Shown in pieces: positions 34,777 to 46,379 of a stretch of DNA of 64,000 nucleotides (position 1 is its first letter; each line of letters starts with the position of its first letter). The notes beneath the pieces were generated by a model. That model worked only from the letters and a program-made list of their open reading frames with translations. It had not been told where the DNA came from and ran no database searches. The stretch covers positions 250,219,008 to 250,283,007 of the forward strand of contig NC_053489.1 of NCBI RefSeq assembly GCF_905171775.1, written 5' to 3'. Made by a program: the position numbers and the translations under genes. This DNA is from Rana temporaria. Taxonomy: Eukaryota; Chordata; Amphibia; Anura; Ranidae.

Positions 34777-35067
34777 TTCTGTTCACTACATCATCTTCAC
34801 CACTAGGTGGTGCCACTTCTTCACGGTTATATGATCATCATATTCACCTGAACAGAAATATATTCCTATGCATACAATAACACAGCATATTCATTTCATA
34901 TTTGCTTAATCCCCAGTGCTTTCCCCAGCGGGGAATACCTTTACCGTTAAGCCCTTCAAGTCGAGGCGCCCCTTACCTACTTAGGGTTTTTGGGTTTGGC
35001 TCCACTAGTGAGCCCCCAGACGAGGGACACCGGTATACTGTTGAAAGGCTTCCTCATTCCTATTTTT

Positions 35068-35538
35068 TTTTTTTTGATCGGAAAATGATTTTATTGAATA
35101 AAAAAAAAAACAGCAGAAATTTCAGTTTCGGTTTTGTACATATCCATAACGCATTCAACATTGCAACATCACATAGCATAAGTATAGTGCATGGTGCCAC
35201 CTTACTCATGCCCCTTCTCGGTCACACAATTCCCTTGGCACAAAATCACCCTGTAGGGCATTGTAGAATCCTATACATTACCAAACTCCCTAGGGCATAG
35301 TCCAGGCATATCGAGCCTGGACTATACCCAAACTCCCCTTATGTTGATAAATGCACCGCTCCATAATGAGACCATTTCCCATACATACGGGTTATCCATG
35401 AGGTAACTTTGGGCGCAGAGGACGAATTCCATCCCACTAAGATGACCTTTCTAGCCTGGGAATAATGCCCGGGGGAATGCAACTTTAACCATTTCCCATG
35501 GGACTCCCAGTACATAGCAAATTGGATCTAAAGGTACA
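35068..35538 (-). mobile_element. 5'-truncated LINE 3' end, minus strand
   Basis: TCCTCATTCCTATTTTT is duplicated at 35051-35067 and 35539-35555. The insert begins with a T run (poly-A of the minus strand) followed by GATTTTATTGAATAAA, as at the L1-type 3' ends at 12397 and 42756. Only 3' sequence remains. Confidence 0.82.
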
Positions 35539-35555
35539 TCCTCATTCCTATTTTT

Positions 35556-36088
35556 GATGATTGGCAAGTCATATTTGAGAGTACATGAAAGAGACAGCTG
35601 TAACTTTGAGGGGTGTCAATACTATCCTTGATATCTACACTTGAACTTTGATGTTAGAATTTATGCCTCTCCTACCTGCACTGAGCTCTAATTGATTTAC
35701 ACAGTTTCACTCCTAATAAAATCATCAGCGACTTTGGTCATTTTGGCGGTTGGATCTTTTTTTCCCTCCTCTTCGATCCAGGTGTCACATATGAATGTTA
35801 AATGCCATCAATACCCAGAAGTTTATCCCTGTGAAGGATTCATTTCATTCATATTCTGTCTTGTGTGGTGTTACCCTATACCTGGTTTCAAGGCCTATCA
35901 GCACCTATCTAGTATGTCCTGAGAAAGCTATTAAATTGCGAAATGCGTTGACAAGCAAGCATGGAGGAGCTTATGGACCTAACCCCTTGATACATATACA
36001 CATCACCCTTTTTAAACTTTCCATCTACCTAGGCAAAGGAGCCATACCTCCATGTTTGTTTTATTGGGTATCTGTTGACCTTGTCATG
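35556..36088 (+). other. Retroposon-like sequence with a GAAATGCG motif
   Basis: GTCCTGAGAAAGCTATTAAA and TTGCGAAATGCGTTGACAAG at 35917-35955 resemble the GAAACG motif pairs elsewhere. The boundaries are not resolved. No coding region is seen. Confidence 0.4.
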
Positions 36089-36104
36089 TAATAGGGTGTT
36101 GTTG

Positions 36105-37767
36105 AGCCAGAGACAGCTCAAGAGAGTGACAATCAAAAACCAAGATATAAAGTCTCAATGTGTGTACATAAACAAATCAGTAAAGAATATAATTGAAAAA
36201 ATTCCCCAAAAAAATCCAAAACACTAGGAAGTGAATCCAATTCTGTGGTTAAAGTTGGGACAATATCCAAGTGAAAGAATTCAGGCTTGACCCTTACCAG
36301 AAGTAAAGATCCCAAAGGATCAAGAAGAGCCATCCATACTGTAGCCACAAATAGATCCTATATGGAGCGATACAGGGGTTCCTACTTCCGTAGACTCAGC
36401 CCAAAGATAGGCGACCCTCAAAGGATCAATTTTGCATGTCAGTGTATAACGATCTACAGCAAGGAGACGCTTGTCAGGCAGGTCATTTTGATCCAGAGGT
36501 CAGGTAACCAGGAACCATGAAAAATATGCAAACTCTCATAGTGAAATAACATCAAGGTTTAATCGGTAAAAAAAGTAGAGCACTTACAGTTAAAATGATT
36601 AAAAGCAGCAGAGATAAATTGTAGCCGGCCGGCAAACAAACAAACGAGGCACGTCCTCTGTACGCGGTGACGTCAGCACGCCAACCTCCCAACGTTTCGT
36701 CTTCGTATAGACTTGGTCACGGGAATGAGGATGCGTGCCGCGTCACCGCGTTAAATACATGCGTTTCATGGGGCGTGTCAGATACCTGATCTTTAACGAG
36801 TGCAAGCCCGCCATCTTAAGTGAGGGAACCCAACTGGGCAGAGCCAAAACTCCAATGCTACCATTGGAGTTTTGGCTCTGCCCAGTTGGGTTCCCTCACT
36901 TAAGATGGCGGGCTTGCACTCGTTAAAGATCAGGTATCTGACACGCCCCATGAAACGCATGTATTTAACGCGGTGACGCGGCACGCATCCTCATTCCCGT
37001 GACCAACTCTATACGAAGACGAAACGTTGGGAGGTTGGCGTGCTGACGTCACCGCGTACAGAGGACGTGCCTCGTTTGTTTGTTTGCCGGCCGGCTACAA
37101 TTTATCTCTGCTGCTTTTAATCATTTTAACTGTAAGTGCTCTACTTTTTTTACCGATTAAACCTTGATGTTATTTCACTATGAGAGTTTGCATATTTTTC
37201 ATGGTTCCTGGTTACCTGACCTCTGGATCAAAATGACCTGCCTGACAAGCGTCTCCTTGCTGTAGATCGTTACACACTGACATGCAAAATTGATCCTTTG
37301 AGGGTCGCCTATCTTTGGGCTGAGTCTACGGAAGTAGGAACCCCTGTATCGCTCCATATAGGATCTATTTGTGGCTACAGTATGGATGGCTCTTCTTGAT
37401 CCTTTGGGATCTATACTTCTGGTAAGGGTCAAGCCTGAATTCTTTCACTTGGATATTGTCCCAACTTTAACCACAGAATTGGATTCACTTCCTAGTGTTT
37501 TGGACTTTTTTTTGGGAATTTTTTCAATTATATTCTTTACTGATTTGTTTATGTACACACATTGAGACTTTATATCTTGGTTTTTGATTGTCACTCTCTT
37601 GAGCTGTCTCTGGCTCAGCTCTTTTTCATTTTTATTTTTATATGGTCACTCATTTATTATTTTTAGCGCAACTCCCACTTTTTAACATTTGACTTTTATG
37701 CTGTATAACATTTTGAGTTTGCTGCTTTTTTAAGTTTTTTTTGGTATGCGCATTTTTTCACTTCTTA
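36105..37767. mobile_element. Retroposed palindromic element with 16-bp target duplication
   Basis: TAATAGGGTGTTGTTG is duplicated exactly at 36089-36104 and 37768-37783. Between them lie two arms of about 755 bp (36105-36857 and 36862-37618), near-perfect inverse complements separated by only four bases, then a 150-bp T-rich tail. Each arm carries CCCAACGTTTCGTCTTCGTA or its inverse. The outer duplication says the palindrome was inserted as one unit. No functional reading frame; frames seen on the two strands mirror each other. Confidence 0.9.
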
Positions 37768-37899
37768 TAATAGGGTGTTGTTGTTTGTTATGTCATTTTA
37801 ACTTTTTGTAATAAAGACACATTTTTTATAATAGGCACCTCATGATATGCCCAACAAAATCTGAGATTTTTTTACTCTTTCAATCCTTCAATAAATAAT

Positions 37900-38342
37900 A
37901 CAGCAAATAAATGTCATCTTTGTAAAGTAAAAAAAAAAAAAAATGTTCTGTCTCTTTAAACACTGTAAGAACAGGGAAATACCTGTTGAGCCGGAAACAC
38001 TGCCCCTGATACACTGAAATCTCAAGCAATGTTATCACACCTAAATTCTCCTCTCCTGGACTACATAACACCTACTCCTTAGATTGTGGATATGATGAGT
38101 TGGGGAGGTGTTTTGTAGTCCATTGGAATTCAATTGAGTGGGACTGAAAACATTGCTTTAATATAGCAGGAGCATTGTGTTGTCAGCCCAAACAGGAATT
38201 TCGGAGCACACTGGATTTCTGGCAGATCAACAGGTATTCTTTTGTACTTGCAGCATTTTAATGGTATGACACTTTAGCATGTATTGCGGAGATGTACTGA
38301 ATATATATTTTTTAATGCCGCAGTGACTTACATGATAATATT
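37900..38342 (+). other. V4 cassette downstream flank
   Basis: Aligns with 18650-19300 behind V2 and 55740-56100 behind V6, including AACAGG(G/A)A(A/G)ATACC(T/C)GTTGAGC and GGCAGATCAACAGGTATTCTT. It continues at 39047-39192 after the inserted MITE. No gene is seen. Confidence 0.7.
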
Positions 38343-39046
38343 GGGGGTAATCCACAAAAGGGATACGCCGGCGTATCTACTTATACGCCGTCATATCCCT
38401 GTTTCTATCTATGGAACTGATCCACAGAATCAGTTTACCATAGATAGGCAGAAGATCCGACATGTGTAATTGAATTACACTGTCGGATCTTAAGGATGCA
38501 ATTCTAGGCTGGCCGCTAGGTGGCGAGGCCATTGCGGCTGGCCTAGAATATGCAAATGAACACTTACGGCGGTCCACGAACGTTCCGACGGGTCCGTCGC
38601 GCTAAATCTACGTCGTTTACGTCGAGTTACGCCGCGTAAAAATAGGGCTGAGTCCTATTTGACTAAGCCCTATTAAGTATGGCCGTCGTTCCCGCGTCGA
38701 AATTTTCAACTCTACGTCGTTTGCGTAAGACGTTCGTGAATGGCGCTGGACGCCATTTACGTTAACGTCTAAGCAAATGACGTCGGAGCGACGTCAGTTA
38801 GCGCAATGCACGTCGGGTAAGTTACCCGACAGAGCATGCGCAGTACGTCCGGCGCGGGAGCACGCCTAATTTAAATGGGAATCGCCCATTTGTATTAGGA
38901 ACGCCTTGCGCCGGACGGAGTTAAGTTACACCGCCGCAAATTTCCAGGTAAGTGCTTTGTGGATCGGAACCTAACTTGGGAGATTTGTGGCAGTGTAACT
39001 TAACTCTGAAAAGTTAAGTTGCGCTCGGCGGCTGTGGATCTGGCCC
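38343..39046. mobile_element. CpG-rich MITE, 3-bp target duplication
   Basis: The ends GGGGGTAATCCACAAAAGG and GTGGATCTGGCCC are imperfectly inverted, flanked by ATT on both sides. It is the same family as 5190-5757, in the opposite orientation. Confidence 0.8.
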
Positions 39047-39192
39047 ATTTAGTATAACACTAGCATGTATTGTTTATATTGGCTAATTTATAAATAAAAC
39101 AGCAGTATACTTTTTCAAAGTTTGTACAGTTTATTCGAACCAATAATAAATGTTATGTTATTAGCCATGTTTCCAAAGGCTTACTAAACCTT

Positions 39193-39921
39193 GGCCCAGA
39201 TTCACGTACAGCGGCGTATCTTTGTGCGGGCGTAACGTATCCTATTTACGTTACGCCTCCGCAACTTTTACAGGCAAGTGCCGTATTCTCAAACGAAAGT
39301 TGCGGCGGCGTAGCGTAAATAGGCCGGCGTAAGCCCGCCTTATTCAAATGTGGTAGATGTGGGCGTGTGTTATGTTAATTTTATGTGACCCCACGTAAAT
39401 GATGCTTTTTACGAACGGCGCATGCGCCGTCCGTGAAAGTATGCCAGTTTGCATGCTCCGAATTAACCCGCAAGAAGCCAATGCTTTCAACGTGAACGTA
39501 AATGACGCCCAGCCCTATTCGCAAACGGCGTAAAATTTTCAAAATTCAACGCGGGAACGACATCCATACTTAACATTGGTACGCCGTATGTACGCCCCAT
39601 ATAGCAGGGGTAACTTTACGCCGGGAAAAGCCTAACGTAAACGGCGTATCTGTACTGCGTCGGCCGGGCGTACGTTCGTGAATTCGTGTATCTAGCTGAT
39701 TTACATATTTCTACGCGTAAATCAGCGTACACGCCCCTAGCGGCCAGCGTAAATATGCAGTTAAGATCCGACGGCGTAAGAGACTTACGCCGGTCAGATC
39801 TAAAACAAATCTATGCGTAACTGATTCTAAGAATCAGGCGCATAGATACGATGGCTCAGACTCAGAGATACGACGGCGTATCTGGAGATACAGCGTCATA
39901 TCTCCTTTGAGAATCTGGGCC
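39193..39921. mobile_element. GGCCCAGATTC-end MITE
   Basis: The ends GGCCCAGATTCACGTACAG and GAGAATCTGGGCC are inverted, flanked by CTT on both sides. It is very similar to 6104-6855, including TAGCAGGGGTAACTTTACGC. Confidence 0.85.
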
Positions 39922-40626
39922 CTTGTCTATACTTGTGTTAAAATGTTAGTAAATACCACTTGAGCAACCTCCTAACTAAATGACACCATACTTATATTTA
40001 AAATGACAATTATTTATTGAATATTGAATATTTTTGTTAAGCGTTAAATCACATAAGTATCAAAACGCTACCCGGCGACGGGACCAGGTGCCAATAAATT
40101 CTAGTTATTTTCATAAAACATTTAAATGCAATTTCTTCTTTGTGCTGACATACTCCCTATTCTATATGTCCCCCTATAATGCCAGGACCTATGGGGTCCC
40201 CTCTATGTGTGCACTTTTACTCTGTACTACAATTGTATGTGAAGCAATCTGAGCAGTCACTTCCTTACTGAGAACCTTTCCCTCTCCTTGGTCCTAAAAA
40301 CTGTATGTCACTTTCTGTAATTGAAATGTGTGCATTTCCAACCTTGACTGTATGTCTTGGCTCAGCTAGAGAGGAAGGATGTGGAAGCTTTATAATGCTA
40401 AATGTCACAGGTTGCTAATGAGGCAAAAGGGACAGAATATTAGGGAGATAATATAAGACACTATCTAAGTTTAATTTGTTTTTATGACTCCCTGCCAGCA
40501 GAATTTGTCTACCCTCCTGCTTTTCTTTTCTCCCTCCCTAATCTGTCCTTCCATGGCACAGCCTGTGTCATTCCTGTTGTTTCCTCCCCCCTCAGCAGCA
40601 GTAGACTGGCCTCTTGTGAAACTTCC
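39922..40626. other. Unassigned intergenic stretch
   Basis: No gene is recognised. A segment around 40150-40240 resembles the inverse of 26040-26160 (CCTATGG(G/A)GTCCCCTCTA...), so it includes a further dispersed repeat of unknown type. Confidence 0.4.
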
Positions 40627-40630
40627 TTAA

Positions 40631-41101
40631 AGCGGATATTCCACCAAAAAAAAATATTAAAAGCCAGCAGCTACAAATACTGCAGCTGCTGACTTTTAAT
40701 ATAAGGACACTTACCTGTCCTGGAGTCCAGCGGCGTCCGCAGCAGATGACGAGCGATCGCTCGTCACCCTGCTGCTCCCCCCTCCATCCACGCTGAGGGA
40801 ACCAGGAAGTGAAGCGCTGTGGCTTCACTGCCCGGTTCCCTACGGCGCATGCGCGAGTCGCGCCCGCCGATTGGCTCCCGCTGTGTGCTGGGAGCCGAGT
40901 GTTCCCAGCACACAACGGGGGGGCGACGGGATGTGACGCAATGCCCGTCTTTTTCCCGTGAATGCCGGGCCGGAAGTGGGTGCAAATATCTGTCTTTAGA
41001 CAGGTATCTGCACCCCCCTCCCCCCTGAAAGGTGTCAAATGTGACACCGGAGGGGGGAGGGTTCCGATCAGCGGGACTTCACTTTAGGGTGGAGAACCGC
41101 T
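40631..41101. mobile_element. TTAA-site element (AGCGGATATTCCACC ends)
   Basis: The ends AGCGGATATTCCACC and GGTGGAGAACCGCT are imperfect inverse complements, with TTAA at 40627-40630 and 41102-41105. Kolobok-like. The interior is GC-rich without a convincing gene. Confidence 0.75.
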
Positions 41102-41591
41102 TTAATACTCTGATCCTCAGCACAGTGCCATGAATCAGGACAACTGAGCATGTGCAGAACAGAGGCAGTGCTATATTGAATTTTAAACAGTATAGGAGCA
41201 GTATTAGTGTTTTACAAAGCTATACCAGCAAAAGGGGCCAGCATGAAGTGATCTAGCAGGACTTACATTTCTGACTAAAGTTCCTCTTTAACAAAAAAAA
41301 CAAACAAAAAAAAGGAAGGCCTAATGTATTGCTGCACTGCACATATGCACACACATGTGGTTTATAGGATTTATTACAGAATCACTCTGTAATAAAGGGA
41401 TTATGATACCATCCCTGAAATTCATAAAGCCACTTTTATACATATCCAAACTGCATAAGTAAACATATTACGGTGGCTCGAAACTGCCACTAGATGGCAT
41501 ACTTCAAATCAATAATAATCGGATGCAATGCAACACAGAAAACTGAGAATCCCTGGCATCTGTGCCAACACAGAAATAATAAGTAGTATAA

Positions 41592-42079
41592 TGCCGCGTA
41601 CACATGACCGTTTTTCATGATGTGAAAAATTACAATTTGTTTTAATGTCATTAAAAACAATCGTGTGTGGGCTCCAGAGCATTTTTCATGACGTGAAAAA
41701 TGGGCATTAAAAATTTAAAACATGCTCTATTTTTTCGCGTCGTTTTTCACGTTGTCGTTTTTCACGTCATAAAAAATGGTCGTGTGTAGGCATTAACAAC
41801 GTGAAAAAAACGCGCATGCGCTCGTTCTGGTAAAACTAGCGTTCGCAATGGAGTAAGCACATTCATCACGCTGTAACAAACTGAAAAGCACGAAGACTGA
41901 AAAGCGCGAATCGTCTCTCACCAACTATATAGTGCCGTTGTGCGTGTTGTACGCCACCGTGCTTTCCTCTAGCATTTTTCTTTCACGATGGTGTGTAGGC
42001 AAGGCAGGCTTAACAAGAATCGGGTTGAAAATAACATTGTTTTTTCTAGACCATTAAAAATGGTCGTGTGTACGCGGCA
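41592..42079. mobile_element. PIF/Harbinger-type MITE
   Basis: The ends TGCCGCGTACACATGACCG and GGTCGTGTGTACGCGGCA are inverted, flanked by TAA on both sides. Interior mirrored TTTTTCATGA/CGTGAAAAA motifs. Confidence 0.87.
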
Positions 42080-42922
42080 TAATTCTTTGACAGGTGCTAT
42101 CCATTGAGGAAGCATAGTACATCTTTAGTGTGGTGTCGATGCCTCTCTGTTCCTTTGGAGTGTGAGCTTCCTGTGTGGACTACAACCATTCTGTGATGCT
42201 GGAGGTGAAAGTAAATGGTTCTTTGAAGCGAACACAATACACTGGTGAAACTAATCTCTGTATTCACTCTCAATCTGACTCATAAAAACCATGTGTTAAT
42301 CCCTTAATAAAATGGAAATACAGTACATGATTTTCTGATCTGTAGGAAAACTGAAATTGCTTTGGTCACAGAAGGTGCAAGCACCAGGATTTGGCTTTCT
42401 GTCATGTCATTTGGCAGCTTCCTAGATAGATCTCCACCTCCCTGACTGTATATTACCCCTCTCTTTTACTATTTAGGCCTCCTGACCCCTGATGCTCCTT
42501 GTGTTGTCCCAAGTTACCATCTCTGCACTCTCTGTACCAATGCCAACCCCCTTCCCTATGTAGCGCTACCCCCAAATGAGCCTCTTTAGTTAACCAGTTC
42601 TTTCCCAGAATTAGTGTTTAGGAAGCCAGGCCCCAGGCACACACGCGCAATTGTCATTCAAAGTGTGTAAGCGCTGGAAGCTGAACATTGGCCTGGGCAG
42701 GAAGGGGTAAAATCGCTCAGTATTAAAGCAGTTAAACATTAATTTGCAATATTTGGTTTTCAATTATGTTTATTGAAAAGATTTATACAAACAGTACAAA
42801 AGTATTGCAGCATATTATCATGCATTATCAAACGCGATCAAGGGACCATACATCATTCATGGAATGTAACGCAGGGTCTAACTGAAATATTGACAGTATC
42901 GGAAAAGCTCTAGGGTATAAAC

Positions 42923-44639
42923 CAGGGGTGGCAAACTCAAATTCATCGGGGGCCGCATCAGCAGTATGGTTACCCTCAAAGGGCCGGGTGCGCTACGTAT
43001 ACAGTGCAGGGGTCAGGATTGCGCTAAGTACACAGTGCATGGGTCAGGATTGCGCTAAGTACACAGTGCATGGGTCAGGATTGTGCTACGTACACAGTGC
43101 AGGGGTCAGTATTGCGCTACGTACAGAGTGCATGGGTCAGGATTGCGCTACGTACACAGTGCAGGGGTCAGGATTGTGCTACGTACACAGTGCATGGGTC
43201 AGGATTGCGCTACGTACACAGTGCATGGGTCAGGATTGCGCCTAAAAATTCCTCACATCTGTACTCTATACTACCTTCCTACCTGGACCAGCTCTGGTAC
43301 CTCCCTGTGTAGGCTGCTCCCTCCCTTTGTATTGGGCTATAGTACCCTTTTTTTTATTGGGCTACATTGGTACCATCCCTCTGTGGGCGGATCTCCTGTG
43401 TTATCAGTATTTTTTTTTTTTACTATAACTGGAAAATAGCAGCACACAGTGTAAAACTGCCAGCAATCTCTGCCACAGCATTCAGTGGCATGCAAAATAA
43501 GCCGGCATCGCTGGCTGAAAGGACTGGGGAGGCGGGGTGGAGGTGGAGACGGGGCGGTGGTGGAGGTGGAGAAGGAGGCGGGCACCAGATCGGCATTGTA
43601 AGCCGTCATGCCTGCAAAAGGAGCGGAGGGGGCGGTGGAGGCAGAGAAGGAGGCGGGCACCAGATCGGCATTGTAAAGTCCTTGAGAGCAATAAGAGCCA
43701 GCAAATTAATGTTCAGGCATTTATCCAAAGCAGAAATATTAGCTCTGGATGAACTCTAAGTATATCTAAACCCAGGAACAAAAATATAACATATCTCACG
43801 ATTTATTTGATGTGGTGTAGTACATTTGTTTTCTTATATCACTCTTTTTGTCTCTTATTTTCACCTGTGATCCTTTCCAAGACACATTTTGCACAGACAT
43901 GACATCCTATTCATTTGAATGGGCTGTGCCAGTACCGTTCCTCCTGAAAGGGTAGGGAAAAGGTCCCTGCTTTTTTTTTCATTTTTTGGAAACCACAAGT
44001 GAAGTATGGTTCCGAGTGCAGGAAGTGTCTGCTGTGATTTCCAGTGTGTGTGGGGGCCATTAGGATAAATTAAGATTTCTTGGGTTTTCTGTGCGGGTGG
44101 TTGCGGCTGTAGGGATGGGTACAGACCCACAGCGGGAGCCAGCGGTGGAGGCGGAGACAGGGCGGAGGAGGAGGCGGGCCCCAGAGCAGCATTGTAGGCT
44201 GTCTTGGCTGCAGAAAGGAAGGCGGAGGCGGTGACAGGATGGAGGCGGAGACCAGAGTGGCAGCATGAGACGCAGCGTTGGAGGCAGGGGGCGGAGATGG
44301 AGCGGCACAGAGTCAGTAATGGGAATATGTAATGATTACATATTCCCCTTACTCTGTGCCGCTCCGTCTCCGCCCCCGCCTCCAACGATGCGTCTCAGGC
44401 TGACACTCTGGTCTCTGCCCTGTCCCCGCCTCCGCCTCCCTTTCTGCAGCCAAGACAGCTTACAATGCCGCTCTGGGGCCTGCCTCCTCCTCCACCCTGT
44501 CTCCGCCTCCACCGCCCCCTCCGCTCGTTATATCTACATTGTAATCAATGCCTGCTCAGACTGGCCGCTCGCTCGCTGAAACCTGGCAATATGAGGTGGC
44601 TGCTGTGCGGGCCACATTACAAGGTGTTTGCCACCCCTG
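42923..44639. mobile_element. hAT-type element containing a 31-bp minisatellite
   Basis: The ends CAGGGGTGGCAAACTC and GTTTGCCACCCCTG are inverse complements, and GTATAAAC is duplicated exactly at 42915-42922 and 44640-44647. The interior has a GC-rich inverted region (43500-44560) of repeated GGAGGCGGAGAC-type motifs. No transposase was recognised. Confidence 0.9.
42985..43240. repeat. 31-bp minisatellite inside the hAT element
   Basis: About eight copies of a unit containing GGGTCAGGATTGCGCTACGT and ACACAGTGCA. The long reading frames here are products of the repeat, whose length is not a multiple of three, so all frames show the same peptide in turn. Confidence 0.9.
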
Positions 44640-45291
44640 GTATAAACCATACTGCAACCAATTGTAAATAACAAAACAATTAATTCTCACCCTAGGAACC
44701 CCAAGTCCAACAAGCCAAGGGTCCCGGGTTCAAAAACATAAGCCTATCATTCTGCTATTACTAACACCTTAACATGAAGACCAGTGTTTGAGAACTTTTG
44801 AGAGAAAAGTCGAGGGGTAAAGAGAAAAGTGAAGAGGGGAAAGAGAGAAATAGAAGAGCAACCGTCCAGCGCCCCGAGATCCATCATGTAAGACCATAAC
44901 TACGTCGCCAGCGTCCTTAGTAAGATATCCAAGCCATGGATCCCAGACTTTATGGAATAACTTCATTTTGTCCTGGACTAGTGCCGTCAGTCGTTCATTT
45001 AACCTCAACCAGGACAGTTTCCTTTTAAGGTGATCGAATGGCAGGGCAGCGGACCGCCAATTTCTGGCTATTGTAATTTTTGCTGAATTTGCAATATTTG
45101 AAAAATAAAATCTTTCTAACATTTTTGCCTTCAGAATAAAAGAAGAAACTTTATGATTTAGAAAATTGCAGTCACATGGATAAAACAAAGATCTTTGTGC
45201 TTTGTGAATTGAGTTTTATGTGTATCATAGTCTTGTCTTCATGAAAAGATATCTGACAGTCTGATGATTTTTATATGTCAGCCAGCCAGTT

Positions 45292-45446
45292 CCTGTCCTC
45301 ATACAACATGTGGGTGTGTTGATGTCGGTGATGTTTGCGTTCCTGTCACATCCTTCCCACATTACTATACATCAAGGAGCTCAGAAGGATCCTCACTGGT
45401 ACACATCAGTCACACAGCAATCTTGTATGTTGTACATTCAGAGACA
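45292..45446 (+). promoter_or_regulatory. Near-invariant block upstream of V5 leader
   Basis: 155 bp, differing from the consensus at a few sites (TTTGCGTTCCTGTC for TTTGTGTTGCTGTC). The frame into the leader is open, with an in-frame ATG at 45264. Confidence 0.6.
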
Positions 45447-46043
45447 ATGATCAGCTTTATCCCATCTGTATTACTTACCTCCTTACTGATACTTTATTTA
45501 TCAAGTAAGTATAGGGCAGTCCTTACAATGCTGGTTTCACAGTGATTTTTTATTTTATTTTATGATACAACATGAAAAGTTGGCATGGCTGAACTAATAT
45601 AATTTCTTATTCTGTTTATATATGTAATATATTCATGATAAACAAACTGCAGAATTACATTTTTAATATGAAATGATTCATGTATATAAAGAAATATGTG
45701 TGATCTAATGTTTATTATTCTGTTTCAGATTCTGTTCATGGTAATGCTATAAACTCAACAGACCAGCATTGTTTTGGAGAAATTGGAGACAAAATAACAC
45801 TATCCTGTACCTACTTCACTAGTATCAATTATCCATACCTGTTCTGGTATCGTCAGTATCCTCATCAGATACAGTATATTCTTCACCAGGGGGCAAAGAG
45901 TAGCTCTTTCTTCAAGAATATTAACACAGAGTTGGAGTCTGGAAAGTTCCAATCAGCGAACAGTGACACTCATACAACTTTAACCATCCATGACCTGTCA
46001 GTGTCAGATTCAGCTGTGTACCTGTGTGCTCTGAGTGATGGTG
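45447..46043 (+). CDS. TRAV: T-cell receptor alpha/delta-type V gene, V5
   Basis: The leader exon is 45447-45504, ending in A before donor GTAAGTA. The V exon is 45729-46043 and starts AT, so the joint codon is AAT (Asn) rather than Gly; V6 shares this. The intron (45505-45728, 224 bp) is about 100 bp longer than in the other copies because of an AT-rich insertion before the acceptor. Cys27, Trp40 and Cys100 are intact and the frame is open to CALSDG. An extra cysteine occurs at residue 15 (QHCFGE), close to but not at the site of the extra Cys in V3. CDR1 (FTSINYPY) is distinctive. Confidence 0.88.
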
Positions 46044-46082
46044 CACAGTGCTACATTTATGCCCAGGAGCAATGCTAAAACT
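46044..46082 (+). promoter_or_regulatory. 23-RSS of V5
   Basis: Heptamer CACAGTG at 46044-46050, 23-bp spacer (diverged middle, TTTATGCCC), nonamer GCTAAAACT at 46074-46082. Confidence 0.9.
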
Positions 46083-46121
46083 TTATGTTCACTACATCTT
46101 CATCGCCACCAGGTGGTGCCA

Positions 46122-46336
46122 CGAGCGAGTTTGGGGTGGAGGAACTTGACTGGCCTGCACAAAGTCCTGACCTCAACTCGATAGAACACCTTTGGGATGA
46201 ATTAGAGTGGAGACTGCAAGCCAGGCCTTCTCATCCAACACCTGAACTCACAAATGCGATTCTGGAAGAATGGTCAAACATTCCCATAGACACACTCCTA
46301 AACCTTGTGGAGAGCCTTCCCAGAGGAAATTACTAA
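46122..46336 (+). pseudogene. Tc1/mariner transposase C-terminal fragment
   Basis: The plus-strand translation reads LDWPAQSPDLNSIEHLWDEL followed by ILEEWSNIPIDTLLNLVESL, the classic end of a Tc1-type catalytic domain, running to a stop at 46336. The rest of the transposon is missing. It begins about 40 bp past the V5 nonamer and replaces the downstream flank seen behind V2, V4 and V6. It is a different lineage from the element at 20698. Confidence 0.85.
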
Positions 46337-46379
46337 ATGGTGCTTATTGTCCAAAAAGGAGGAGTTATTGCCCACATCC

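Larger units (their letters stand above)
42756..45085 (-). mobile_element. 5'-truncated L1/Tx1-type LINE, minus strand, with nested hAT
   Basis: AATTTGCAATATTTG is duplicated at 42741-42755 and 45086-45100. The minus-strand translation near 45080-44920 reads WRSAALPFDHLKRKLSWLRL then QDKMKLFHKVWDPWLGYL, like L1/Tx1 ORF2 C-termini. The hAT element at 42923-44639 split it later. The flank is the V5 cassette upstream sequence. Confidence 0.85.

Noticed and set aside
36735..36984. Identical 63-codon frames on opposite strands
   Set aside because: Mirror images caused by the palindrome; no protein family recognised.
40592..41047. 151-codon frame on the minus strand
   Set aside because: It lies within a TTAA-flanked DNA element, shows no conserved motif, and looks like GC-rich chance coding.
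42928..43439. Long overlapping reading frames with repeated GQDCATYTV-like peptides
   Set aside because: They arise from a 31-bp minisatellite read in all three frames; there is no independent coding evidence.
43367..44579. Several glycine/proline/serine-rich frames on both strands
   Set aside because: They overlap a GC-rich inverted repeat inside the hAT element and have low-complexity composition.
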